From NCBI RefSeq assembly GCF_003319125.1, contig NZ_QOHG01000011.1, positions 1 to 64,000 of the forward strand: a stretch of 64,000 bases of DNA, written 5' to 3'. Shown piece after piece: positions 1 to 8,071 of the stretch. A program made the position numbers and the translations under genes. Position 1 is the first letter of the stretch. Each line of letters starts with the position of its first letter. Below the pieces are notes generated by a model. The model searched no databases. It saw only the letters and a list, made by a program, of their open reading frames with translations, and was not told where the DNA came from. The stretch comes from Blastococcus sp. TF02A-26. GTDB lineage: Bacteria; Actinomycetota; Actinomycetes; Mycobacteriales; Geodermatophilaceae.

Positions 1-120
1 AGTTACGGCGGTCATGGCGAGAGGGAAACGCCCGGTCCCTTTCCGAACCCGGAAGCTAAGCCTCTCAGCGCCGATGGTACTGCCCTGGAGACGGGGTGGG
101 AGAGTAGGACACCGCCGGAC
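1..120 (+). rRNA. rrf: 5S ribosomal RNA
   Basis: The sequence shows the usual 5S features: a GGCGG...CCGCC terminal helix joining both ends, the conserved CCGAACCCGGAAGCTAAG segment at 44-61, and a GATGGTACTGC...GGGTGGGAGAGTAGG loop E/helix IV region at 72-108. Length is about 118-120 nt, as expected. The 16S and 23S genes would lie to the left, outside the window. The exact ends are uncertain by a base or two. Confidence 0.94.
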
Positions 121-131
121 AACCATTCCAG

Positions 132-167
132 AACGGGGGTCGGAGCCAATGGCTCCGGCCCCCGTTT
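132..167 (+). terminator. rRNA operon terminator hairpin
   Basis: Arms at 132-147 and 151-167 (AACGGGGG.CGGAGCC and GGCTCCG.CCCCCGTT) pair almost perfectly around an AAT loop, and the right arm ends in GTTT. It lies 12 nt after the 5S gene and is the expected intrinsic terminator of the rRNA operon. Confidence 0.85.
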
Positions 168-239
168 CTGCGTTGTCCGCACTCATCGGCACGATCCGCG
201 TGCCCGGCACGCTCCTGAGCATCGAGGTAGAAGACGACC

Positions 240-2063
240 ATGACTGGACCGCGACGAGACGGCGCCGGACGAGACGGCCGCAGCGGAGGTGCCGGGCGTC
301 CCCGCAGGGACGGCGGCGGCGCCGGCGGTCAGCGGGGCCGCGGTGACGGACGTCCGTCGTCGCCGGATGGACGTGCGGGGGCTGGCGGCTCCGCCGGCGG
401 TCATCGGGGGCAGCGTCCCGCCGGCGAGCGTCGCCAGTGGGAGGAGCGTCGCGCTCGGGAGGACCGTCCGCGGCGGAACGGCGAGTCCACCGGCGGCTCC
501 GCGAGTGGTGACTGGCGTGACCGTCGCCCCTCTGGCGGTCGGCCGTCCGGAGCCGGTGCGGGTGGGCGCCCGGCAGCCGGTGATCGGGCTGGGCGATCGT
601 CCTGGGGGGAGCGCTCGGACCAGAACAGCAGTGGCCGCGGTCGTCCCGCGGGGGATCGTCCCCAGTGGCGTCGCGATGCACCGGCCGGACAGGGCGACCG
701 TCCCCGCGGCGCCGGATCCGGTGCGCCGGGTCGTGGCAGTGACCGCGGTGGCGCACGGTCCGCGGACCGCACCTCTGGCCCGCGCAGCGGCGGTCGTCCC
801 ACGGGGTCGTCGTGGCAGGACCGGCCGGCGCGGGACTCCGGCCCGGCGGGCGGAGGCTGGCGGGATCGCCGTCCCACTGGTGGGCCAGGTGACCGGTCGG
901 ATCGGCCGCAGCGCGGCGCCGGCGGAACCGGTGGCGACTGGCGGGATCGCCGTCCCTTCGGTGGTCCCGGCGACCGGTCGGATCGGCCGCAGCAGCGCGG
1001 TGGCGCGCCGGGTGGCAACTGGCGGGACCGCCGTCCGCCCGTCGACGGCGCCCGGCCGGGTGCCCCCTCGGGGAACTGGCGCGAGCGCCGGCCCGGTGGC
1101 GAGCGGACCACCCAGGGCGCGGAGCGCCGGGACCGGCGACCCGGTGCCGGTCGTGGCGCCGCTGACCGGCCGGTGCGGCCGCGGGACACCGAGCGCACGC
1201 CTCCGCTCTCCAGCGGTCCCGAGATCCCGGACTGGGTCGACCCCCGCGATCTCGACCCCGAGGTGCGCGGTGCTCTACGCAGCCTGGAGGCGCGCAACGC
1301 GCAGCGCGTCGCGGCGCACCTGGTCGCGGCGGGCACCCTGGTGGACGAGGACCCGGAACAGGCCCTCGCCCACGCCCGGGCCGCGCGTGACCGTGCGTCC
1401 CGCATCGCGGCGGTGCGCGAGGCCGTCGGGGTGGCCGCGTACCACGCGGGGGACTTCGCCGAAGCCGCCCGGGAGCTGCGCGCGTACCGCCGGATGAGCG
1501 GCGACGAGGGGTACCGCGCCGTCCTGGCCGACTGCGAACGTGCCCTCGGCCGGCCCGAGGTCGCCCTGCGCCTGGTCCGCGAGGCGCTGGACTCCGGCAC
1601 CGCGGCTGACGAGGCTACGGAGCTGCGGCTCGTCGAGGCCGGCGCCCGGGCCGAGCTGGGCGAGCTGCCGGCCGCGCTGCTCGTTCTCGAGGGTGCGCTG
1701 GGTGGACGCCCGCGGCTCGAGGCGCTGGACCTCACCGACGAGGCGGTCCTCCGGCTGGCCACCGCGTACGCGGACCTGCTGACCGAGGCCGGACGTCCCG
1801 AGGCCGAGCCGTGGCAGGACGCCGTCACCGCCGCCCAGCCCGAGGAGGAGGACGTGGTCTTCGGCGAGGCGGACCTCCCGGCCGACCTCGTCCTCGCCGG
1901 CGGCGACAGCGCCGACGACGAGGGTCCCGTCGCCACCGACGACGACTCGGACGACGACCTGCTGGACCTGCCCGGTGTCTCCGACGCCGACATCGAGGCC
2001 GAGGTGGCCGAGCTGCTCGGTGAGACCGGCGACGACGCGGAGGCGGAGACGCCGGCCGACTGA
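240..2063 (+). CDS. Arg/Gly-rich N-terminus fused to tetratricopeptide-like domain
   Basis: Product of 607 aa. Residues 1 to about 325 are low complexity and rich in Gly, Arg, Pro, Asp and Ser, with at least five copies of a W-R-[DE]-R-R-P unit, two of them in a longer shared unit ending DRSDRPQ. From about 326 (DWVDPRDLDPEV) the protein becomes helical with TPR-like spacing (AARDRASRIAAVREA, AAYHAGDFAEAARELRAYRR). The tail from about 534 is strongly acidic. Actinobacteria commonly carry a TPR protein of this kind near tyrS/5S and the HAD phosphatase. The basic, RGG-like head suggests nucleic acid binding, but that is inference. The start at the ATG 240 has only a weak ribosome-binding site; GC-rich repeats make other frames look open, but only this frame gives the TPR fold. 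Confidence 0.8.
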   Translation: MTGPRRDGAGRDGRSGGAGRPRRDGGGAGGQRGRGDGRPSSPDGRAGAGGSAGGHRGQRPAGERRQWEERRAREDRPRRNGESTGGSASGDWRDRRPSGGRPSGAGAGGRPAAGDRAGRSSWGERSDQNSSGRGRPAGDRPQWRRDAPAGQGDRPRGAGSGAPGRGSDRGGARSADRTSGPRSGGRPTGSSWQDRPARDSGPAGGGWRDRRPTGGPGDRSDRPQRGAGGTGGDWRDRRPFGGPGDRSDRPQQRGGAPGGNWRDRRPPVDGARPGAPSGNWRERRPGGERTTQGAERRDRRPGAGRGAADRPVRPRDTERTPPLSSGPEIPDWVDPRDLDPEVRGALRSLEARNAQRVAAHLVAAGTLVDEDPEQALAHARAARDRASRIAAVREAVGVAAYHAGDFAEAARELRAYRRMSGDEGYRAVLADCERALGRPEVALRLVREALDSGTAADEATELRLVEAGARAELGELPAALLVLEGALGGRPRLEALDLTDEAVLRLATAYADLLTEAGRPEAEPWQDAVTAAQPEEEDVVFGEADLPADLVLAGGDSADDEGPVATDDDSDDDLLDLPGVSDADIEAEVAELLGETGDDAEAETPAD

Positions 2064-2169
2064 GCACGGGGCGCCGACACTCCGGCGCGGGTCGTCCACA
2101 CCCTCGGGGCGCGTCCACAGACCGCTCCGGCCGGACCCGACGGCCCGGTCCCGCCGGGAGGCTCCCTCC

Positions 2170-2529
2170 ATGAGCGTCGCAGTGATCGACCGGAACGACG
2201 TGGTGCTGCGGGGGCGGATGGCCGCCCCCGCAGAGCACCGTGAGCTGCCCAGCGGGGACACGGTGGTGTCCTTCCGGCTCAAGGTGCGCCGGCCCGAGCC
2301 GCAGGTGCGCGGTCAGACGGTCGACGTGCTCCAGTGCGTCACCTACGACCGAGCGCTGCAGCGTCGGGTGGCCGCCTGGGAGCCCGGGGACGTGGTGGAG
2401 GTGGAGGGCGCCCTGCAGCGCCGCTTCTGGCGCACCCCCACGGGGACGGCCTCGATGGTCGAGGTCAACTGCCGGCGGGGCCGCAAGGTGACCCGGCCCT
2501 CCGCCGGTGCGGCCAGCGCGTCGGCGTGA
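2170..2529 (+). CDS. single-stranded DNA-binding protein-like OB-fold protein
   Basis: Product of 119 aa resembling the SSB/PriB OB fold: V-x-L-R-G-R-M near the start, S-F-R-L-K-V-R-R at about 35-42, the D-V-L-Q-C-V-T-Y segment where SSB has D-W-x-x-V, and G-D-V-V-E-V-E-G-A-L-Q-R-R-F-W at about 75-89, which matches the conserved GxxVxVxGxLxxRxW of SSB. It lacks the acidic glycine-rich C-terminal tail of the housekeeping SSB, so it is more likely a short paralogue than the main replication protein. A GGGAGG ribosome-binding site sits about 9 nt before the ATG at 2170. It ends 5 nt before the convergent DUF1015 gene. Confidence 0.75.
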   Translation: MSVAVIDRNDVVLRGRMAAPAEHRELPSGDTVVSFRLKVRRPEPQVRGQTVDVLQCVTYDRALQRRVAAWEPGDVVEVEGALQRRFWRTPTGTASMVEVNCRRGRKVTRPSAGAASASA

Positions 2530-2534
2530 GCTGC

Positions 2535-3857
2535 TCAGTCCTCGTGCGGGCGGAACACCAGTCCGGTGCGCGGCTTCGGCACGAACAGTGTCGACTTCCG
2601 GGGCATGCGCGCCCCCTCGCGGGCGACAGCGGCGACGGCCGCCGGGGAGGGGGCCCGCAGGAGCAGGGCCACACCGGTCCGCTCGTCCGCCAGGTCCAGG
2701 GCCTGGTCGAGGTCGTGGGCGATGAGGACGTCGTCCGGCCCGTCCGATCGGCCCCACAGCTGCTCGGCCAGCCCGTGGTGGGCCAGCACGACGTCCAGTC
2801 GCCGCCAGGCGTCAGGAGCCTCGGCCGGCACCGCAGCACGCACGACGTCGGCGGGCCGGTCGAGGTGCTGCAGCCCGCGGCCGTCGGTCACGAGGAACCC
2901 CGACTGCCTCGGGTCGCGCTGCCAGCGGCGCACGTGCTCGACCAGGTCCGAGCGGCTCCCGACCGGCAGCGGCGTGACCCGGAACCCCCGCGCCGCCGCG
3001 GCGGCCGCCGCGTCGAGGGAGAGCCCGGGGAGGACCCGGTGGATCGGCTCCACGCGGAGCCCGCCGGCACCCATGGGCGTCACGAGCGCCAGCACCGCCG
3101 ACCGCCCGGGAGCCCCCTCCCGCCGTGCATGCGCCAGGGCGGCGGCGAAGCGGTGGTGGCCGTCGGCGATGACCGCGCTGGTGCGGCGCCACCCCGCCCC
3201 GAGCTCTGCCAGGACCGCGGGGTCGGTCACCCGCCAGAGGCTGTGGGCGACACCGTCGGAGTCCACGAGCCGCAGGTCGGGCTCACCGGCCCGTGCGGCC
3301 GCGGTCAGCTCCGCCACGGCCGGCTCCGCGTCGTGCGCCAGCACGATGGGCTCCAGATCGGTGCGGGTCGCGGCCAGCAGCGCCCGGCGGCCCTCGACCG
3401 CCACCGGGAAGGTGTCCTCGTGGGGCAGGACGGCCCGGGAGCCGGGCTCCGGCAGCGTGACGGCGCCCAGCCAGCCGACGGTGGCCGGCGTGCCGTCGGA
3501 CGGCCGCAGCTCGTACACCCACAGTGCGGGCTCGGCGTCACGGACCAGGACGCCCTGGTCCTCCCACTCCCGCAGCGTCCGGGCGGCGTGGTCGACGATC
3601 CGCTCCGTCCCGGCCGGGGTGCGCGCGTCCGCGCCGGGAGCAGTACCACCCAGCTCCGGGAGGATGAGCCGGACGACGTTGTGCGGATCGGCCTGGGCCA
3701 GCTGGTGGCGGGCCGCGACGGTCACCAGGTCGTAGGCTGGCGAGCTGACCCGGGCCAACTGTCCGGGGTCGTGCCGCCGGTAGGTCAGGGCCCGGAAGGG
3801 CCGCACCTCCAGCCCTCCCGCCGCGGCGGGTGGGACCTCGGTCGGCGGGGACGGCAC
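2535..3857 (-). CDS. DUF1015 family protein
   Basis: Product of about 440 aa. The family marks are visible: L-E-V-R-P-F-R-A-L near the N-terminus, S-S-P-A-Y-D-L, N-V-V-R-L-I-L-P, P-H-E-D-T-F-P and the central I-A-D-G-H-H-R-F-A-A-A motif. DUF1015 proteins are found across bacteria and have no firmly established reaction; the DGHHR motif looks catalytic or nucleotide-binding. The start is set at the GTG at 3857, giving a short Pro-rich lead before LEVRPF; no strong ribosome-binding site is present and the true start could be slightly different. It is divergent from the TPR gene at 3966 with about 110 bp between them. Confidence 0.82.
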   Translation of the reverse strand: MPSPPTEVPPAAAGGLEVRPFRALTYRRHDPGQLARVSSPAYDLVTVAARHQLAQADPHNVVRLILPELGGTAPGADARTPAGTERIVDHAARTLREWEDQGVLVRDAEPALWVYELRPSDGTPATVGWLGAVTLPEPGSRAVLPHEDTFPVAVEGRRALLAATRTDLEPIVLAHDAEPAVAELTAAARAGEPDLRLVDSDGVAHSLWRVTDPAVLAELGAGWRRTSAVIADGHHRFAAALAHARREGAPGRSAVLALVTPMGAGGLRVEPIHRVLPGLSLDAAAAAAARGFRVTPLPVGSRSDLVEHVRRWQRDPRQSGFLVTDGRGLQHLDRPADVVRAAVPAEAPDAWRRLDVVLAHHGLAEQLWGRSDGPDDVLIAHDLDQALDLADERTGVALLLRAPSPAAVAAVAREGARMPRKSTLFVPKPRTGLVFRPHED

Positions 3858-3965
3858 AACGGCGATGGTAGGAGCGGCCTCCCACGGCCCCGAGGGCGCT
3901 TGCCGGTGGGCGCACCACGGGGGACCGGTCGAGGACGGCGGACGCACGGACGGGAGGCCTCGGCG

Positions 3966-4361
3966 GTGACCGAGACGGGAACGCCCGAGGGCGGCGTCTA
4001 CGAGTGGTACCAGCGCGGCCTGCAGCTGCTCGCCAGCGGCGATCCCGCGGCGGCGGCGACGCTGCTGTCGCGGGCGTCGGAGGTCGAACCGGACTCCCGG
4101 AGCCTGCGCGAGGCCCTGGCCCGGGCGCAGTTCGACGCCGGCCGGCACCGGGAGGCGATCGACAGCTTCACCCGGCTCATCGCGGTCAACCCCGCCGACG
4201 ACTACGCGCACTTCGGCCTGGGCCTGGCGGCGAGCCGTGCGGGCGAGCTGGAGCTGGCCGCCGAGCACCTGGCACTGGCCGTGGCGCTGCGCCCGGACCT
4301 CGACCACTACGCCCGGGAACTGCGCGGGGTCCGCGCGCGGCGGGCGAGGGGAGCCCGGTGA
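3966..4361 (+). CDS. tetratricopeptide repeat protein
   Basis: Product of 131 aa with about three TPR units: YEWYQRGLQLLASGDPAAAA, REALARAQFDAGRHREAIDS and YAHFGLGLAASRAGELELAA. It corresponds in position and size to the TPR protein that precedes the HAD phosphatase in other actinobacteria (Rv1691 in M. tuberculosis). GTG start at 3966 with GGGAGG at 3954-3959. The stop codon overlaps the next start (GTGA), so the two genes are translationally coupled. Its partner is unknown. Confidence 0.85.
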   Translation: MTETGTPEGGVYEWYQRGLQLLASGDPAAAATLLSRASEVEPDSRSLREALARAQFDAGRHREAIDSFTRLIAVNPADDYAHFGLGLAASRAGELELAAEHLALAVALRPDLDHYARELRGVRARRARGAR

Positions 4362-5446
4362 CCCGGCCGGAGGACGTGCCGCTGTCCGGCGGCAGCGCCC
4401 CGCCGACCTCGGTGCACGACGTGGCCCTGCTGGACCTGGACGGCGTCGTCTACGTCGGCCCGGACGCCGTGCCGGGAGTCCCCGGGGCGCTCGCCGCCGC
4501 CCGGGACGAGGGGATGCGCCTGGGGTTCGTGACCAACAACGCCGCTCGCCCTCCGCAGGAGGTCGCCACCCATCTCACCGAGCTCGGGGTCCCCGCCTCC
4601 GCCGCCGACGTCATCACCAGCTCCCAGGCCGCGGCCACGGTCGTCGCGCAGCGGTGGGGGAGCGGGGCCCGCGTCCTGCCCGTCGGCGGGCCCGGGGTCG
4701 CCACGGCGCTGCGGGAGGCGGGCCTGACGGTCGTCGAGCGCGCCGAGGACGGCCCCGTGGCGGTGGTGCAGGGGTACGGACGGGACGTCGGCTGGGCGCA
4801 GCTCGCCGAGGCGGTCGTCGCCGTGCGGTCCGGTGCCCGGCACGTCGCCACCAACACCGACGCCACCATCCCGTCGCCGCGCGGGCCGCTGCCGGGCAAC
4901 GGGGCGATGGTGGGCGTCGTCGCCGGCGTGACCGGGTGTCCGCCTCTGGTCACCGGGAAGCCCGATCCCGCCATGCACGCCGAGTGCGTGCGGCGGACCG
5001 GCGCCCGCACGCCCCTGGTCGTCGGCGACCGCCTGGACACCGACATCGAGGGCGCCCGCCGCGCCGGCGCGGCCAGCCTTCTGGTCCTCACCGGCGTCAC
5101 CGATCCCGCCACCCTGCTGGCAGCCCGGCCCGACCGGCGCCCCGACCTGCTGGCGCCGGACTGCGCCGGCCTGCTGGTGGCCCATCCCGCCGTGGTCGCG
5201 GACGGGGAGCGCCGGCGCTGCGGGACCTGGTGGGCCCGGTCGGGGCCGGCCGGGCTCGAGCTGGGTACGGACACCGGGACGAACCCGGCGGGAGGCACGG
5301 CGGCCGGAGACGGCCTGGACGGCCTTCGTGCGCTGTGCGTCACCCACTGGGCGACCCATCCCGGGCAGGGGGCCGAGGCCGTGGTGACCGCGGCCGACGA
5401 GGCGGCACGCGACGCCTTGCGGCGGTGGGGCCTGGCCGGGAGCTGA
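4358..5446 (+). CDS. HAD-IIA family sugar-phosphatase-like hydrolase
   Basis: Product of 362 aa of the haloacid dehalogenase superfamily, subclass IIA (NagD/phosphoglycolate phosphatase type). Visible motifs are L-L-D-L-D-G-V-V-Y (nucleophile Asp, about residue 26), F-V-T-N-N-A-A (motif II), V-T-G-K-P-D-P (motif III Lys) and V-V-G-D-R-L-D-T-D-I-E-G-A (motif IV). The final 75 residues, after the HAD core, form an extra C-terminal segment seen in actinobacterial homologues (Rv1692 type). In M. tuberculosis the homologue acts on glycerol phosphate; the substrate here is not shown by the sequence. The GTG start overlaps the preceding stop by 4 nt. Confidence 0.88.
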   Translation: MTRPEDVPLSGGSAPPTSVHDVALLDLDGVVYVGPDAVPGVPGALAAARDEGMRLGFVTNNAARPPQEVATHLTELGVPASAADVITSSQAAATVVAQRWGSGARVLPVGGPGVATALREAGLTVVERAEDGPVAVVQGYGRDVGWAQLAEAVVAVRSGARHVATNTDATIPSPRGPLPGNGAMVGVVAGVTGCPPLVTGKPDPAMHAECVRRTGARTPLVVGDRLDTDIEGARRAGAASLLVLTGVTDPATLLAARPDRRPDLLAPDCAGLLVAHPAVVADGERRRCGTWWARSGPAGLELGTDTGTNPAGGTAAGDGLDGLRALCVTHWATHPGQGAEAVVTAADEAARDALRRWGLAGS

Positions 5447-5477
5447 CGCGGTGGGTCCGGTGGTCAGGCGCGACGGC

Positions 5478-5816
5478 TCAGAGCAGCGCCCGCAGGCGCA
5501 GCATGTCCCGCAGCCCGGCCTCGAGCTTGACCCGTCCCGACGCCCAGGCAGGGGCGAACGACAGCTGTCCGCTGGTCAGCGCCACGAGGTCGTCGCTGCT
5601 CATCGTCAGCCGGATGTCGGCTTTCGGCGCACCGGGGACGTCGTCCTCCGCGTGCAGGTCGCGCACCGCCCCGCTGGCCAGCCGGCCGCGCAGGACCTGC
5701 CCGTGATCGGTCAGCCGGCACGACAGCGACCGGTCCAGCCCCTGGGCCGCCGGCGCGGTGGCGAGCCCACCGAGGACCCCCTGGAGGGCGGTGATGCACT
5801 GCTCGATGGTCGCCAC
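5478..5816 (-). CDS. SCP2 sterol-binding domain protein
   Basis: Product of 112 aa matching the length and pattern of a stand-alone SCP2 domain: a central D-I-R-L-T-M-S-S-D-D-L-V-A-L-T-S-G segment followed by F-A-P-A-W-A-S-G-R-V-K-L-E-A-G, the usual GxxKxxGD-like end of the fold. Such proteins bind lipids in a hydrophobic tunnel. GTG start at 5816 with a GAGGAGG ribosome-binding site about 9 nt before it. It points away from the tlyA operon and converges on the HAD gene with 31 nt between stops. Confidence 0.78.
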   Translation of the reverse strand: MATIEQCITALQGVLGGLATAPAAQGLDRSLSCRLTDHGQVLRGRLASGAVRDLHAEDDVPGAPKADIRLTMSSDDLVALTSGQLSFAPAWASGRVKLEAGLRDMLRLRALL

Positions 5817-5916
5817 GCGGGCGGACCTCCTCGTTCTCTCGTTCCCTGCAGCGTTCCCCCACCGCTCCCGGCCACCGCGGGTGGCCGACGCGGCCGTGCC
5901 CGTCGTCCCCGGCCGG

Positions 5917-5922
5917 TAACCT
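5917..5922 (+). promoter_or_regulatory. probable -10 box (TAACCT) of the tlyA-nadK-recN operon
   Basis: TAACCT fits the actinobacterial TANNNT -10 pattern and lies in the divergent gap between the SCP2 gene and the small protein gene. A short hairpin (GGCCACC-gc-GGGTGGCC, 5870-5886) lies upstream in the same gap. No clear -35 was seen. Confidence 0.45.
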
Positions 5923-6002
5923 CGCCGGCGGGACACGAGCCCACCACACGTACCGGGCGGCCGCGCGCCGCCTCCCCCCGACGACCTGGAGAGGCGGCCG
6001 CC

Positions 6003-6182
6003 ATGACCGAGCCGAGCCGCCCCCGTCCCGTCCCCGGCCCCCCGCCGGGCGCGGCGTCCGAGGCGAGCACCCCGGCCCCCTTCGCCGACCTCGACCAGCG
6101 CCCCGTCGCCGAGCACGTGGACGTCTTCGAGGCCGAGCACGCCCGACTCGAGCGCGAACTGCGCACGATCGACCAGCTCTGA
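6003..6182 (+). CDS. small conserved protein upstream of tlyA
   Basis: Product of 59 aa. The N-terminal half is Pro/Ala-rich and looks disordered; the C-terminal half (D-V-F-E-A-E-H-A-R-L-E-R-E-L-R-T-I-D) should be one amphipathic helix. A gene of the same size and place lies before tlyA in M. tuberculosis (Rv1693). ATG at 6003 with GAGAGG about 8 nt upstream; its TGA overlaps the tlyA ATG by one base. Function unknown. Confidence 0.72.
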   Translation: MTEPSRPRPVPGPPPGAASEASTPAPFADLDQRPVAEHVDVFEAEHARLERELRTIDQL

Positions 6183-6979
6183 TGGCACGCCGCAGCCGGC
6201 TCGACAGCGAGCTCGTGCGGCGGGGCCTGGCCCGCTCCCGCGAGCACGCCGTCGAACTGATCACCGAGGGCCGCGTCGCCGTCGGCGGGCAGGCGGCCAC
6301 CAAGCCCGCCACCGGGGTGGAGGCCGGCACCCCCGTCGTCGTCCGCACCGATCCCGACGAGCCGCGCTGGGTCTCCCGCGGCGCGCACAAGCTCCTCGGC
6401 GCCCTGGACGCCTTCGACGTCGACGTGACCGGACGCCGCACCCTGGACGCCGGCGCCTCCACCGGCGGCTTCACCGAGGTGCTCCTCAGCCGCGGCGCGG
6501 CCGAGGTCGTCGCCGTGGACGTCGGCTACGGGGAGCTGGCCTGGTCGCTGCGCACCGACGAGCGGGTGCACGTCCACGAGCGCACCAACGTGCGCACGCT
6601 GACCCCGGAACAGATCGGCGGTGCGGCCGAGGTCGTCGTCGCCGACCTGTCGTTCATCTCGCTGCGCCTGGTGCTGCCCGCCCTCACCGCCTGCGCCACC
6701 CCCGGTGCCGACCTGCTCCCCATGGTGAAGCCGCAGTTCGAGGTCGGCCGCGAGCGGCTGGGCTCCGGCGGGGTCGTCCGCGACCCGGCGCACCGCCAGG
6801 ACGCCGTCCTCCAGGTCGCCCGAGCGGCGGCCGAGCTGGGCTGGGGCACCGCCGGGGTGGTGGCCAGCCCGCTGCCCGGCCCGGCAGGCAACGTGGAGTT
6901 CTTCCTGCACCTGCGCCGCGACGCCGGCCCTCCTGAGGAGGACGACGTCCGCCGCGCGGTCGAGGAGGGGCCCCGGTGA
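6182..6979 (+). CDS. tlyA: TlyA family 16S/23S rRNA 2'-O-methyltransferase
   Basis: Product of 265 aa, the usual TlyA length. Residues 3-60 form an S4 RNA-binding domain (SRLDSELVRRGLARSREHAV, VAVGGQAATKP). The Rossmann methyltransferase domain follows, with the SAM motif L-D-A-G-A-S-T-G-G-F-T at about 86-96, V-A-D-L-S-F-I-S-L at about 153-161 and M-V-K-P-Q-F-E at about 180-186, including the K-D-K-E-type catalytic residues of the RrmJ fold. In mycobacteria TlyA methylates cytidines of 16S and 23S rRNA and sets capreomycin sensitivity. The operon continues with nadK and recN. Confidence 0.93.
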   Translation: MARRSRLDSELVRRGLARSREHAVELITEGRVAVGGQAATKPATGVEAGTPVVVRTDPDEPRWVSRGAHKLLGALDAFDVDVTGRRTLDAGASTGGFTEVLLSRGAAEVVAVDVGYGELAWSLRTDERVHVHERTNVRTLTPEQIGGAAEVVVADLSFISLRLVLPALTACATPGADLLPMVKPQFEVGRERLGSGGVVRDPAHRQDAVLQVARAAAELGWGTAGVVASPLPGPAGNVEFFLHLRRDAGPPEEDDVRRAVEEGPR

Positions 6980-7036
6980 GGGCAGGGTGAGACTGGCACC
7001 AGCAGCCCAGGACCCACAGCAGGAGAGGCAGGGCAC

Positions 7037-8071
7037 GTGACAGACGGCAACGCAGCCGGACAGGCCACCGACCAGCCCCGGCACGTGCTCCTCGCGGTGC
7101 ACACCGGCCGGCGCGACATCGTCGATCTGGCCCGCAGCTCCGCCGACCGGCTCACCCGGGCCGGCATCGTCGTCCGCGTGCTCGCCGACGAGGCACCCGA
7201 CCTGGCCATCGAGGGCGCCGAGGTGGTGCCCGCCGACGCCGAGGCCGCCCGGCACGCCGAGATCGTCATGGTCTTCGGCGGGGACGGCACCTTCCTCCGC
7301 GCCGCCGAGCTCGCCCGCTACAGCAACGCCGCGCTCATGGGCGTGAACCTGGGCCGGGTCGGCTTCCTCGCCGAGACCGAGCCCGAGGCCGTCGAGGAGA
7401 CCCTCGCCGCGATCGAGCGCTGCGAGTACTCGGTGGAGAAGCGGCTGGCCATCGAGGTCGACGTCCTCGACGCCTCCGGCTCGGTCGTGGGCGGCACCTG
7501 GGCGCTCAACGAGATCTCGGTGGAGAAGGCGGAGCGGTCCCGGGTGCTCGACGTCGTCATCGGGATCGACGGCCGGCCGCTGACCAGCTTCGGCTGCGAC
7601 GGCGTCCTGTTCGCCACCCCCACCGGCTCCACCGCCTACGCCTTCTCCGCCGGTGGCCCGGTCGTGTGGCCCGACGTCGAGGCGCTGCTGCTGGTGCCGA
7701 CCAACGCCCACGCGCTCTTCGCCCGGCCGCTGGTCACCAGCCCCGACTCCGTGCTCACCGTGGCGATCCCGCCCGACGGCAACCGCGCGCGGGTCTCCGC
7801 CGACGGCCGGCGCACGCTCGAGGTGCCCGACGGCGGCCGGGTGCAGGTCCGCCGCGCCGCCCGCCCGGTACGGATCGCCCGGGTGCACACCACCAGCTTC
7901 GGCGACCGGCTCGTGGCCAAGTTCGGTCTGCCGGTCCGCGGCTTCCGCGACGCCCGGGCGCACGGCCCCGGGCACGAGGCGCCCACGTCGGGCCACAACG
8001 TGCTCGCCCGCGACGTCCAGGACGCCGACGGCCGGGAGGAGGTGGCCGGTGCCGCGGACGACGACGCGTGA
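7037..8071 (+). CDS. nadK: NAD kinase
   Basis: Product of 344 aa phosphorylating NAD to NADP. Diagnostic motifs: F-G-G-D-G-T-F-L at about 80-87, N-E-I-S-V-E-K at about 157-163, and C-D-G-V-L-F-A-T-P-T-G-S-T-A-Y at about 185-199, which bind ATP and NAD. The last 45 residues go beyond the core enzyme and look disordered. GTG start at 7037 after an AGGAGAGG-like site. The 3' end overlaps the recN start by 23 nt. Confidence 0.94.
   Translation: MTDGNAAGQATDQPRHVLLAVHTGRRDIVDLARSSADRLTRAGIVVRVLADEAPDLAIEGAEVVPADAEAARHAEIVMVFGGDGTFLRAAELARYSNAALMGVNLGRVGFLAETEPEAVEETLAAIERCEYSVEKRLAIEVDVLDASGSVVGGTWALNEISVEKAERSRVLDVVIGIDGRPLTSFGCDGVLFATPTGSTAYAFSAGGPVVWPDVEALLLVPTNAHALFARPLVTSPDSVLTVAIPPDGNRARVSADGRRTLEVPDGGRVQVRRAARPVRIARVHTTSFGDRLVAKFGLPVRGFRDARAHGPGHEAPTSGHNVLARDVQDADGREEVAGAADDDA

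Noticed and set aside
840-1110. Repeated WRDRRP-coding segments considered as a CRISPR array or DNA repeat element
   Set aside because: The units are in frame, of uneven spacing and encode a peptide repeat; there are no constant-length spacers.
401-2101. Long minus-strand reading frame opposite the Arg/Gly-rich TPR gene
   Set aside because: It is Ser/Arg/Pro-rich without any recognisable fold and exists because GC-rich repeats keep the opposite strand free of stops.
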